From contig CM039463.1 in the NCBI GenBank assembly GCA_022414725.1, forward strand, positions 37,842,816 through 37,906,815: a DNA stretch of 64,000 nt, written 5' to 3'. The translations under genes were made by a program, and so were the position numbers. This stretch comes from Microglena sp. YARC (Eukaryota > Chlorophyta > Chlorophyceae > Chlamydomonadales > Chlamydomonadaceae). The notes beneath the pieces were generated by a model, which searched no databases, was not told the origin of the DNA, and worked only from the letters and a program-made list of their open reading frames with translations. Shown one piece after another: positions 48,303-59,575 of this stretch (its first letter is position 1; each line of letters begins with the position of its first letter).

Positions 48303-50577
48303 ATGTCACTAACATGTCACAAGGTAACACTAAACCCATCACAAATGGGGTCAGGCTCCACCACCAGTCTTTCTACTATCAGTAGTATTTCTTCTGGTCT
48401 CCGTTTGAGTCGTAGTCCTCCTGTGAACAAGCGTCCATCTTCTTCCGAGCATGAGGTCTTTTACTTGCACGAAAAGGTTGACCTCTCCAAAGTTGACTCC
48501 CTCTTGGACTCCCATGGCATGGTGGATCTCAAGATCAATGACCGTGATAAGTGGAAACAAATCGCGAGCACGTGCATGGTCGCCCGTTCCTTGGGAGGCT
48601 ACGTTCCGGTTCGTTATTATATGCACGAGTCCCAGGATGGATATGGTCGCATGAAAAGTCGTGTTGATGCGACCGGCGTGTCCGCTGTTCCGTATGTGAG
48701 GATGGGGCAGGAGGCCCGTGCTGTGCTCGCTGGCGATTTGTACTGGGATGTGGACATGGTCAATTGCCAACCTAGTTTCTTGTCCCAAAAGTGCCAGCAA
48801 TACAAGATAAAATCACCACTCTTGGATCGCTATGTCACCGATCGTGAAGCTTCTCTCACCGAGGTCATGGATGCATGTGGTGTCACTCGCGAAGGCGCGA
48901 AGAATCTCTTCATCCGCCTCATTTTGTTGGGCAGCGTGGATGCGTGGACGACTGACTGTGGTCTAGAAGTTGATCGTAATCTTGTGCCTGTCTGGATCCA
49001 CGCCCTCAAGAAAGAACTCCGCGAGGTGGCAACCAATTTGATGGATTTGCCCATTTCAGAAGTTGAGATGATCGGCCAGATGGTTAAAAGCCGGTCCGCG
49101 TGTACTCCTGTCTCGTTTGGTTCTGAGCTCTCAAATTCCGGCGACCCTTTGGCCACTTTTATCGCCCTTTTCTTGCAGAGCATCGAACACGAATGTGTTT
49201 TCAGCACTAGTGCACGAAGTGCATGGTCATCATTACAGTGTTGGCGGCATCATCTACGACGGCATCTTAGTGGACAAGTGTGGTTGCATGCCCATTCCTG
49301 ATGATGACTTGCTTCTTCTCTTGGAAAACTGGAGTGAGTCGACGCACCGGCTATACCATCAAACTCGCAGTCAAGCCTTTGTCACCCACTCCGCATTGGA
49401 CGACCCCCCCTCCCCTTCAAGATACCTCCAATAATGCAGAATATGAGGATTGGATGAACGGATCTGAGCTTCTCAGCTATGATGAAGTCAAATGCAATTG
49501 GGAAAAGTCGGCGTTCAAGATCATCAACCAGGTCGTGTACGTGCGCATCGATGGGCAAGGTATCCGCCATGTCACATCTGAGAAGACTCTGCAAGAGGCG
49601 TTTCGTCACTTGGGATATGTCGACATTACGTTGCGCGACTCTGGGAGCGTTTCGGTAAGCCGGACACAACCATTCATTTCGAGGTGGATCAAAGACACAT
49701 CTATCCGCAAGTATGATGACATGAAGCTTATGCCGCCCCCTATCGAGGTTGGAGGCAATGTCTACAATATTTGGAACGATTTTCGAAGTCGAACGCGATG
49801 TGTCGTCACATGATGATGATTCAGTCATGGCCGACCATCCCTCGGTCGAGGTCTTCATCGATTTCCTTCACACGTTGTGTGGCAATAACCAGGAGTGCAC
49901 GGATTACATCCTGAACTGGATCGCGCAAATCTTCCAACAACCTGCTCAGAAGTCCGGGGTGGCAATCTTACTCAAGGGCGAGGAGGGCGTCGGCAAGAAT
50001 CGTGCCACCGACCTTTTGAGGGCGATGGTGGGCGCCAACAAGTTCCTGCAAACTGCAACACCGGCAAACACGCTCTATGGTCGCTTCAATCGCCAACGTG
50101 AGGGGCGTTTCCTCATCGTCGTCAATGAGTCCAATGGACATGATAACTTTGCAGCCAACGATGTCATCAAGGACATGATCACATGTGATCAGTTTGAATG
50201 CAACCACCTACATGTCGCAAATGGTCTCCATGAATCTTCCGTACGAGCACCAATTCATCTTGCACATGATCCAGGGTCTGAGCGTCGAGCATAACAACGT
50301 GGTCAACAGTATCATCGATTATTCTCCCTCTGTGAGCATCAAGGCGGAGACCTTGTTCGAGCAGTTCAATGACTGGCTATCCACGATCCGTGCTTCTGAT
50401 AAGCATGAAACCAACTTGATCAAGTTTGGTCTCAAGATGTCCAAGCTCGTGCGTGATGATACAAAGAACCTGGGCTTGAGGGGCATCTCCAAGAATCGCA
50501 CCAACACTGGGGCTGTTTACTATTTCTGTATTAAGGACGTCCTCGATGCCATGCGTGAGAAGATGTGGTTTGATTGA
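48303..50577 (+). pseudogene. TV-Pol/superfamily 3 helicase replication gene, broken
   Basis: ATG at 48303. A Ser-rich leader precedes a TV-Pol-type (family A-like) palm: 'DLYWDVDMVNCQPSFLSQ' (about residue 148, motif A) and, after a frame change, 'SVGGIIYDGILVDK' (motif C). A helicase follows with 'LLKGEEGVGKNRATDLLRAM' (Walker A ending GKN instead of GKS/T), 'YGRFNRQREGRFLIVVNESN' (Walker B region) and a C-terminal helical part. Frames change near 49200, 49290, 49760 and 50200. TV-Pol/helicase fusions belong to polinton-like viruses, virophages and related transposons. It is followed at once by the 300-bp array. Confidence 0.75.
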
Positions 50578-50659
50578 TGAATGCTTCTGTTTGTTGGTGC
50601 CCTCGATGACTTGCTTGTGCAATGCCATGTGCCTCATACACCAGTCCTCTCGTCAAGCA

Positions 50660-53600
50660 CACGCCTTCTGCCTGCCAACGAAAGTCCGTTGTGGGTTCGT
50701 TTGGTCGCCACTCAACTCGTAATGAGAGCCCCCTTAATTGTTATAAGGTTCAGCAGCTGATATTACCGTAAACCATATAGGTAGTGATTAGATTACAAGT
50801 TATGTATAGTTATATATATATTGTATGTAAAATGAAGTAGATGTATGTCTGTATAATTACATTATATAGGAGGGTTCCAAGTACCCATCGCCTGTCAAAC
50901 ACATTGATTGTACCTCAGTCAGCTCCGGCAATCAATGTATGTTTTCTACGACCTACGCCTTCTGTCTGCCAACGAAGTCCGTTGTGGGTTCGTTTGGTCG
51001 CCACTCAACTCGTAATGAGAGCCCCTTAATTGTTATAAGAGCAATATTACCGTAAACCATATATAGTGATTAGATTACAAGTTATGTATAGTTATATATA
51101 TATTGTATGTAAAATGAAGTAGATGTATGTCTGTATAATTACATTATATAGGGAGGGTTCCAAGTACCCATCGCCTGTCAACTCTACACATTGATTGTAC
51201 CTCAGTCAGCTCCGGCAATCAATGTAATGTTTTCTACGACCTACGCCTTCTGTCTGCCAACGAAAGTCCGTTGTGGGTTCGTTTGGTCGCCACTCAACTC
51301 GTAATGAGAGCCCCCTTAATTGTTATAAGGTTCAGCAGCTGATATTACCGTAAACCATATAGGTAGTGATTAGATTACAAGTTATGTATAGTTATATATA
51401 TATTGTATGTAAATGAAGTAGATGTATGTCTGTATAATTACATTATATAGGGAGGGTTCCAAGTACCCATCACCTGTCAACTCTACACATTGATTGTACC
51501 TCAGTCAGCTCCGGCAATCAATGTAATGTTTTCTACGACCTACGCCTTCTGTCTGCCAACGAAAGTCCGTTGTGGGTTCGTTTGGTCGCCACTCAACTCG
51601 TAATGAGAGCCCCCTTAATTGTTATAAGGTTCAGCAGCTGATATTACCGTAAACCATATAGGTAGTGATTAGATTACAAGTTATGTATAGTTATATATAT
51701 ATTGTATGTAAAATGAAGTAGATGTATGTCTGTATAATTACATTATATAGGGAGGGTTCCAAGTACCCATCGCCTGTCAACTCTACACATTGATTGTACC
51801 TCAGTCAGCTCCGGCAATCAATGTAATGTTTTCTACGACCTACGCCTTCTGTCTGCCAACGAAAGTCCGTTGTGGGTTCGTTGGTCGCCACTCAACTCGT
51901 AATGAGAGCCCCCTTAATTGTTATAAGGTTCAGCAGCTGATATTACCGTAAACCATATAGGTAGTGATTAGATTACAAGTTATGTATAGTTATATATATA
52001 TTGTATGTAAAATGAAGTAGATGTATGTCTGTATAATTACATTATATAGGGAGGGTTCCAAGTACCCATCACCTGTCAACTCTACACATTGATTGTACCT
52101 CAGTCAGCTCCGGCAATCAATGTAATGTTTTCTACGACCTACGCCTTCTGTCTGCCAACGAAAGTCCGTTGTGGGTTCGTTTGGTCGCCACTCAACTCGT
52201 AATGAGAGCCCCCTTAATTGTTATAAGGTTCAGCAGCTGATATTACCGTAAACCATATAGGTAGTGATTAGATTACAAGTTATGTATAGTTATATATATA
52301 TTGTATGTAAAATGAAGTAGATGTATGTCTGTATAATTACATTATATAGGGAGGGTTCCAAGTACCATCGCCTGTCAACTCTACACATTGATTGTACCTC
52401 AGTCAGCTCCGGCAATCAATGTAATGTTTTCTACGACCTACGCCTTCTGTCTGCCAACGAAAGTCCGTTGTGGGTTCGTTTGGTCGCCACTCAACTCGTA
52501 ATGAGAGCCCCCTTAATTGTTATAAGGTTCAGCAGCTGATATTACCGTAAACCATATAGGTAGTGATTAGATTACAAGTTATGTATAGTTATATATATAT
52601 TGTATGTAAAATGAAGTAGATGTATGTCTGTATAATTACATTATATAGGGAGGGTTCCAAGTACCCATCACCTGTCAACTCTACACATTGATTGTACCTC
52701 AGTCAGCTCCGGCAATCAATGTAATGTTTTCTACGACCTACGCCTTCTGTCTGCCAACGAAAGTCCGTTGTGGGTTCGTTTGGTCGCCACTCAACTCGTA
52801 ATGAGAGCCCCCTTAATTGTTATAAGGTTCAGCAGCTGATATTACCGTAAACCATATAGGTAGTGATTAGATTACAAGTTATGTATAGTTATATATATTA
52901 TTGTATGTAAAATGAAGTAGATGTATGTCTGTATAATTACATTATATAGGGAGGGTTCCAAGTACCCATCACCTGTCAACTCTACACATTGATTGTACCT
53001 CAGTCAGCTCCGGCAATCAATGTAATGTTTTCTACGACCTACGCCTTCTGTCTGCCAACGAAAGTCCGTTGTGGGTTCGTTTGGTCGCCACTCAACTCGT
53101 AATGAGAGCCCCCTTAATTGTTATAAGGTTCAGCAGCTGATATTACCGTAAACCATATAGGTAGTGATTAGATTACAAGTTATGTATAGTTATATATATA
53201 TTGTATGTAAAATGAAGTAGATGTATGTCTGTATAATTACATTATATAGGGAGGGTTCCAAGTACCCATCACCTGTCAACTCTACACATTGATTGTACCT
53301 CAGTCAGCTCCGGCAATCAATGTAATGTTTTTCTACGACCTACGCCTTCTGTCTGCCAACGAAAGTCCGTTGTGGGTTCGTTTGGTCGCCACTCAACTTG
53401 TAATGAGAGCCCCCTTAATTGTTATAAGGTTCAGCAGCTGATATTACCGTAAACCATATAGGTAGTGATTAGATTACAAGTTATGTATAGTTATATATAT
53501 ATTGTATGTAAAATGAAGTAGATGTATGTCTGTATAATTACATTATATAGGGAGGGTTCCAAGTACCCCATCACCTGTCAACTCTACACATTGATTGTAC

Positions 53601-54235
53601 CTCAGTCAGCTCCGGCAATCAATGTAATGTTTTCTACGACCTACGCCTTCTGTCTGCCAACGAAAGTCCGTTGTGGGTTCGTTTGGTCGCCACTCAACTC
53701 GTAATGAGAGCCCCCTTAATTGTTATAAGGTTCAGCAGCTGATATTACCGTAACCATATAGGTAGTGATTAGATTACAAGTTATGTATAGTTATATATAT
53801 ATTGTATGTAAAATGAAGTAGATGTATGTCTGTATAATTACATTATATAGGGAGGGTTCCAAGTACCCATCACCTGTCAACTCTACACATTGATTGTACC
53901 TCAGTCAGCTCCGGCAATCAATGTAATGTTTTCTACGACCTACGCCTTCTGTCTGCCAACGAAAGTCCGTTGTGGGTTCGTTTGGTCGCCACTCAAACTC
54001 GTAATGAGAGCCCCCTTAATTGTTATAAGTTCAGCAGCTGATATTACCGTAAACCATATAGGTAGTGATTTAGATTACAAGTTATGTATAGTTATATATA
54101 TATTGTATGTAAAATGAAGTAGATGTATGTCTGTATAATTACATTATATAGGGAGGGTTCCAAGTACCCATCACCTGTCAACTCTACACATTGATTGTAC
54201 CTCAGTCAGCTCCGGCAATCAATGTAATGTTTTCT
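50660..54235. repeat. Tandem array, 12 copies of a 300-bp unit
   Basis: Units begin ACGCCTTCTGTCTGCCAACG and repeat every 299-301 bases (starts near 50661, 50956, 51243, 51543, 51843, 52141, 52440, 52740, 53041, 53342, 53643, 53942). Each has a GC-balanced half and an AT-rich half (TAGTTATATATATATTGTAT). The second unit has an internal deletion. Short open frames within are by-products. No spacer-like variable segments, so not a CRISPR. Confidence 0.97.
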
Positions 54236-54784
54236 CTCCTCTTAGACAGACAGACCCGACCCACACACACAGGTGCATGATGATGGAACACCCACACACA
54301 CTCACAAAATAGACCGCCCCGCCCCCCCGCATCCTTACATGACACACTACGGCTTTCGCATCCCCCCGTCCGTACATTCATGACACACGTAATCTGTACG
54401 TATTTTGCGTTTCTTACACTCGTTTGTTTGATTCGCACACGAAACCCTTGTCGTCGACTAAATCCGCATGATGACGCGCGTCCCAAATCTCGATCAATGC
54501 GTAATCCAAATTGAATGTGTTTTCGCGCGCCTCGAAGCTTCACACGAGTCCTCAACTGAATTCCCCTGCCCCCCTCCGTGTGTCCCGCGATTCATCTTTC
54601 ATACTCCCGACATAGTTGTCAAGCAGAAGTCTGCTTGAGACGACACGTGTCCCCATGCGCATCAAACCACGAGTGTAAACAAGTCATATCCGACACGTGT
54701 CCCCATGCGCCTCGAAAAATACGAACCCTGGCCACGCCACACCCAGGCATGTCAATCTTAACCAAGTACCGAAGTACTCCAATT
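54236..54784. other. Spacer with dual-hairpin element
   Basis: 54552-54645 carries the dispersed element with hairpin 2 intact (GTCAAGCAGAAGTCTGCTTG) and hairpin 1 weak. 54669-54680 is a copy of ACGAGTGTAAAC. No gene is seen. Confidence 0.5.
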
Positions 54785-54905
54785 CTTCTCTCACGAACTC
54801 AGTGTGTTCGGGCGTATCCAGCAAAATCCGAAAGCTAATTCCGAGGGTGAACTCAGTGTGTTAGGGAGCATCCAGCGAGCTCCGAAAGCTGATTCCGAGG
54901 GTGAG
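54785..54905. repeat. Two-copy tandem repeat
   Basis: Two units of about 60 bases, each ending GAAAGCT(A/G)ATTCCGAGGGT. Confidence 0.85.
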
Positions 54906-54932
54906 TTCAATAGTAGCAGTCATCGAGATCTA

Positions 54933-55350
54933 GTCATGGTTACTTTCATTGCTGCTAGTATTCGCGAGGCTTGCTAGCTCTATGTCTCCACCTGCGAAAG
55001 CATTATCCAGTCATGGTTACTTTCATGGCTGCTAGTATTTGCGAGGCTTGCTAGCTCTATGTCTCCACCTGCGAAAGCATTATCCAGTCATGGTTACTTT
55101 CATGGCTGCTAGTATTTGCGAGGCTTGCTAGCTCTATGGCTCCACCTGCGAAAGCATTATCCAGTCATGGTTACTTTCATTGCTGCTAGTATTTGCGAAG
55201 TTCGCGTTTGGATCGCGCTGGCTTGCTAGCTCTATGGCTCCACCTGCGATAGTCATGGTTACCTTCATTGCTGCTAGTGCTAGTATTTGCGAAGTTCGCG
55301 TTTGGATTGCGCTGGCTTTCTATCTCTATGGCTCCTCCACCTGCGATAGC
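54933..55350. repeat. Tandem repeat, 77-bp unit
   Basis: Units begin GTCATGGTTACTTTCATTGC at 54933, 55010, 55087, 55164 and 55252; the first three spacings are 77 and the last 88, with GAAGTTCGCGTTTGGATCGC inserted in the final units. It ends just before a gene start. Confidence 0.9.
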
Positions 55351-55392
55351 ATGAGCTGACCAACCATCCACCCATGTTCGCAGGCACTGAAG

Positions 55393-55749
55393 ATGGCTAT
55401 GATGAAGAAGGGGGATATCAAGATTCAGCTCCGAACTTCCATGTGTATGGATTCCGAGTATGCAGGAAGTGTTCCGTACATCAAGAATGGCATCTTTTGC
55501 ATCATCGACGAGGAGGATGGTGGCGAGGATGTTGTCGACAGGGAAGGGGTTCGACTGCGAGATTTGAAGCACTCTTCATCTCCTGATTTTAGTGTCCTAA
55601 TCATGAAGATGTTTGGTATGCCTATCCCTATGCTTGTGAATTGCAGGGATTGCCCTGCGAATGCAGTTGTGACAGTCGATCACTCGACTACATTCGAATC
55701 ATGTGACTGTGGTGTATGCCCACTTAGCATGGGGGCGGGTGGACGTTAG
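55393..55749 (+). CDS. Hypothetical cysteine-containing protein (118 aa)
   Basis: ATG at 55393. The composition looks genuine: 'MKKGDIKIQLRTSMCMDSEY', 'NGIFCIIDEEDGGEDVVDRE', and a C-terminal cluster 'VNCRDCPANAVVTVDHSTTF' then 'ESCDCGVCPLS' with five cysteines in CxxC/CxCxxC spacing that could bind metal. No family recognised. Confidence 0.55.
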   Translation: MAMMKKGDIKIQLRTSMCMDSEYAGSVPYIKNGIFCIIDEEDGGEDVVDREGVRLRDLKHSSSPDFSVLIMKMFGMPIPMLVNCRDCPANAVVTVDHSTTFESCDCGVCPLSMGAGGR

Positions 55750-56625
55750 TTGATGAGGTGTGGGGGGAGATGGAGATCTATGTATTGATTGAGATTGGCT
55801 ATTGTAACCAGTTGAATCCGCCCACTATTCTCCCTGTCCCACTCCTTGCCTACATATGTGAGGTCTTTTTGAATTAATTTTTTGCAATCTCAACGGCTCG
55901 CCGGAGACTGACACTGTTTTACCTCAAATGTAACCAAAATGCGGCGTCGGCCTAACACAGCCTGGGGTGTCTCACGGTTACGTTTTTCGGTAAATTACGC
56001 ATCAATCAATCCCTATTTTAAACGTGTTCACATGAACACCTCTGAAAAGACTCTCCATCTTGGGAACAACAACTATTTCAACAAAAAAATAAGAATCATC
56101 AATCCATCAATCAATCAATCCCTATTTTAAACGTGTTCACATGAACACCTCTGAAAAGGCTCTCCATCTTGGGAACAACAACTATTTCAACAAAAAAATA
56201 AGAATCATCAATCCATCAATCAATCAATCCCTATTTTAAACGTGTTCACATGAACACCTCTGAAAAGACTCTCCATCTTGGGAACAACAACTATTTCAAC
56301 AAAAAAATAAGAATCATCAATCCATCAATCAATCAATCCCTATTTTAAACGTGTTCACATGAACACCTCTGAAAAGGCTCTCCATCTTGGGAACAAGAAT
56401 TATTACAAAAAATAAGAACTGCAGAATTCTTCTGGAGAATGTCTCACACACTCGTTTTTTGACAGCCGCCGCAGCAAGCCTCAGTGCGGTGTGTCGTGTG
56501 GAGACAGATGGGAGTCTGCGCAAGCCACCGTGTCATGTGTGTGCGGTCTGTTGTGTCTGTCTGATGGACAAGGAGCCCAACGAGATAATTATTTTTTTAT
56601 ATTTGAATTACTACACAGAATAATC

Positions 56626-56891
56626 ATGTCTTCACAACCTTCCACCGGGCCATTGAAGAACATTTACTACGTTTTTGAATGCCAAAGCACCGGGTACAGA
56701 ACTCGGACTTTTCAAAAGTCATCCTTAATGAAAAAGGCCGGGAATTGGGTGCTAGGCAAAAGATTCACATTTTTCAAGTTTCGTGTAAGTCGGAGAAAGA
56801 AGTCTTCGTCGCAGAAGTCATTCGGGACAGGAATTCCCGTGCTTCCCCCTTCATAAAACCAAAAGGGGTGTCCAAGCAGAATTCTGCTTGA
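56626..56891 (+). pseudogene. MSSQPSTG small protein, copy 1, frameshifted
   Basis: ATG at 56626, 'MSSQPSTGPLKNIYYVFECQ'. One G is missing near 56706 compared with copy 2, putting the C-terminal part ('VFVAEVIRDRNSRASPFIKP') in another frame. The intact ancestor would be about 88 residues. All three copies share an AT-rich upstream stretch TTTTTTATATTTGAATTACT, a plausible promoter. Function unknown. The stop lies inside a TCCAAGCAGAATTCTGCTTG hairpin. Confidence 0.6.
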
Positions 56892-56892
56892 T

Positions 56893-56985
56893 ACCAGCAT
56901 CTGAATTCCACTGCTCCGCTACGCGGTGCCCGCATCCCCCCTTCAGAATTCCCATAGTGTTGTCAAGCAGAAGCCTGCTTGAGAC
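56893..56985 (+). repeat. Dual-hairpin dispersed element
   Basis: GCTCCGC-TAC-GCGGTGC and TCAAGCAG-AAGC-CTGCTTGA; the second copy in the duplication is at 57965-58060. Confidence 0.75.
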
Positions 56986-57069
56986 CATACTGTTTCTTTT
57001 GAGGACCGGGCCACAGTGAATGCGGTTAAGTGATCAGCCCAATACTGATAGTGAATACAGGAGAATCTA

Positions 57070-58145
57070 GGCAAAATCAATCCCTATTTTAAACGTGTTC
57101 ACATGAACACCTCTGAAAAGACTCTCCATCTTGGGAACAACAACTATTTCAACAAAAAAATAAGAATCATCAATCCATCAATCAATCAATCCCTATTTTA
57201 AACGTGTTCACATGAACACCTCTGAAAAGGCTCTCCATCTTGGGAACAACAACTATTTCAACAAAAAAATAAGAATCATCAATCCATCAATCAATCAATC
57301 CCTATTTTAAACGTGTTCACATGAACACCTCTGAAAAGACTCTCCATCTTGGGAACAACAACTATTTCAACAAAAAATAAGAATCATCAATCCATCAATC
57401 AATCAATCCCTATTTTTAAACGTGTTCACATGAACACCTCTGAAAAGGCTCTCCATCTTGGGAACAAGAATTATTACAAAAAATAAGAACTGCAGAATTC
57501 TTCTCTGGAGAATGTCTCACACACTCGTTTTTTGACAGCCGCCGCAGCAAGCCTCAGTGCGGTGTGTCGTGTGGAGACAGATGGGAGTCTGCGCAAGCCA
57601 CCGTGTCATGTGTGTGCGGTCTGTTGTCTGTCTGATGGACAAGGAGCCCAACGAGATAATTATTTTTTTATATTTGAATTACTACACAGAATAATCATGT
57701 CTTCACAACCTTCCACCGGGCCATTGAAGAACATTTACTACGTTTTTGAATGCCAAAGCACCGGGTACAGAACTCGGGACTTTTCAAAAGTCATCCTTAA
57801 TGAAAAAGGCCGGGAATTGGGTGCTAGGCAAAAGATTCACATTTTTCAAGTTTCGTGTAAGTCGGAGAAAGAAAGTCTTCGTCGCAGAAGTCATTCGGGA
57901 CAGGAATTCCCGTGCTTCCCCCTTCATAAAACCAAAAGGGGTGTCCAAGCAGAATTCTGCTTGATACCAGCATCTGAATTCCACTGCTCCGCTACGCGGT
58001 GCCCGCATCCCCCCTTCAGAATTCCCATAGTGTTGTCAAGCAGAAGCCTGCTTGAGACCATACTGTTTCTTTTGAGGACCGGGCCACAGTGAATGCGGTT
58101 AAGTGATCAGCCCAATACTGATAGTGAAATACAGGAGAATCTAGG
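57070..58145. repeat. 1.07-kb tandem duplication, copy 2
   Basis: Same content and order as 55997-57063; differs by scattered single-base indels, mostly in homopolymers. Confidence 0.9.
57697..57963 (+). pseudogene. MSSQPSTG small protein, copy 2, frameshifted
   Basis: ATG at 57697; keeps the frame through 'RTRDFSKVILNEKGRELGAR', but an extra A near 57872 ('GAAAGAAAGTC') shifts the C-terminus. Its defect is at a different place from copy 1. Confidence 0.6.
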
Positions 58146-58833
58146 CAAAAGTTGGCTGGCCGCAAAAACATTTCTTGGGGTTGAATTTGTACGAGCAGAT
58201 ATCGCCAACAATCACCGTCTTCCCCATATCTTCAGGAAACTCCCTTTTAAAGGTCATCCTACTCAGCTTCTTGATGGCAGATTTCATCCGAACAGGATCT
58301 GATGCATGCTTCCTGTAGATTTCTAGTGAAATCTGGGCGTCAATCACAGGAGAATGGGCCGCATCTTGAATCGTCGTACCAAGAAGACCATACGCCATCT
58401 TTCGGAGGGAAAAAAAGTTGTAATTCTTGTAACGATCGTTCCATGCCTTGAGCAGGTCAGACAAATCGACAATGGATGCAAAGTGAATACCTTCTTCCAG
58501 CTGCATCCATTTGACATCTCCCTGGGGTCGGCAGCCAACTATGATGCTTGTGCGAGGGCACAGAATCTGAATGACTGATTCCCGGACCTCATCGAAAGGC
58601 TTGCCAGCAAGAATCTGCTCGCGCGTAACACCTGTCAGGGAAGTCATCGGATCGTAAATGTCATGCACACAAATGACCTTCGTTGAGCAGAAGCGTCCGT
58701 CATCGTCAACAACCGCTACTTGGCATGGAGAGCGATCGTTGTGACCTCGCCCGGTGGCACAGGCTTCAACATCAATGGAAATGTACCTTGAGTGGGACAT
58801 CTGTAAGCTGTAATGTAAGTTGCAGGGATCCAT
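58141..58833 (-). CDS. DEDDh 3'-5' exonuclease
   Basis: 230 residues from the ATG at 58833 ('MDPCNLHYSLQ'); upstream codons are unlikely because the ACGAGTGTAAAC motif lies 4 bases before this ATG. Exo I 'YISIDVEACATG' (DxE), Exo II 'IIVGCRPQGDVKWM' (Asp) and Exo III 'DAAHSPVIDAQISLEIYR' (H....D) give a complete DEDDh site of the REX4/ISG20 type. A C-terminal 'CFCGQP' is present. Such enzymes trim RNA or DNA 3' ends. The gene is complete and undamaged, with its 3' end at the edge of the 1.07-kb duplication. Confidence 0.85.
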   Translation of the reverse strand: MDPCNLHYSLQMSHSRYISIDVEACATGRGHNDRSPCQVAVVDDDGRFCSTKVICVHDIYDPMTSLTGVTREQILAGKPFDEVRESVIQILCPRTSIIVGCRPQGDVKWMQLEEGIHFASIVDLSDLLKAWNDRYKNYNFFSLRKMAYGLLGTTIQDAAHSPVIDAQISLEIYRKHASDPVRMKSAIKKLSRMTFKREFPEDMGKTVIVGDICSYKFNPKKCFCGQPTFA

Positions 58834-58836
58834 TTT

Positions 58837-58848
58837 GTTTACACTCGT
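58837..58848 (-). promoter_or_regulatory. ACGAGTGTAAAC motif at gene start
   Basis: AAAAACGAGTGTAAACAAA directly precedes the exonuclease ATG. This is the best-placed of eight exact copies and suggests a transcription-start or leader element. Confidence 0.45.
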
Positions 58849-59194
58849 TTTTCTACAGTCATCGGGATAGTAAAAAACCTCTGGACCGGTCGGTCGGTCG
58901 GTCGCAAGCAAGGACGGCGGCACATGTGTCGAGCCGAGTCAATAATGTTACAGTATATTGAATCAATTCCAATTCTCAATGTACATGATCCAGATTCTCC
59001 AAAGAAAAACGTGTCCACTGTGTCCACCAGATTCTCCGAATAAAAACGCATGATCTCAAGCAGGGTTCAGATTGACAACCCTATTGGTATTTGAAGGGGG
59101 GATCGATCATGTAGCATCCAGAGTTGAACCGTTTGCACACAAACATAGCTTGCTGCTGCTGTCTGCAAATCCTTAGAATTTTAATGCCGGAGTA
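58849..59194. other. Spacer without a supported gene
   Basis: Contains a (GGTC)n run at 58878 and duplicated CAGATTCTCC stretches at 58989 and 59028. Nothing coding is seen. Confidence 0.4.
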
Positions 59195-59575
59195 AGCGAC
59201 TATTTCAACAAAAAAATAAGAATCACCAATCCATCAATCAATCAATCAATCAATCAATCCCTATTTTAAACGTGTTCACATGAACACCTCTGAAAAGACT
59301 CTCCATCTTGGGAACAACAACTATTTCAACAAAAAATAAGAATCATCCATCAATCAATCCCTATTTTAAACGTGTTCACATGAACACCTCTGAAAAGACT
59401 CTCCATCTTGGAACAACAATTATTTGAACAAAAAAATAAGAATCATCAATCAATCCCTATTTTAAACGTGTTCACATGAACACCTCTGAAAAGGCTCTCC
59501 ATCTCGGGAACAACAATTATTTCAACAAAAAATAAGAATCATCAATCAATCCCTATTTTAAACGAAGAAACTGTC
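59195..59575. repeat. Variant 112-bp-family units
   Basis: Four further units of the AATCATCAATCAATCCCTAT ... CTCTCCATCTTGGGAACAAC variant, followed by a GC-rich gene end. Confidence 0.9.

Larger units (their letters stand above)
55997..57063. repeat. 1.07-kb tandem duplication, copy 1
   Basis: Consists of four variant 112-bp-family units (AACGTGTTCACATGAACACC ... GGGAACAACAACTATTTCAA ... AATCATCAATCCATCAATCA), a unique part with a small gene, and the dual-hairpin element. Repeated almost exactly at 57070-58145. Confidence 0.9.

Noticed and set aside
50660..54235. Repeated short coding frames beginning MYVCIITLY
   Set aside because: They recur in every 300-bp unit, are cut at random by indels and encode no recognisable domain; by-products of the array.
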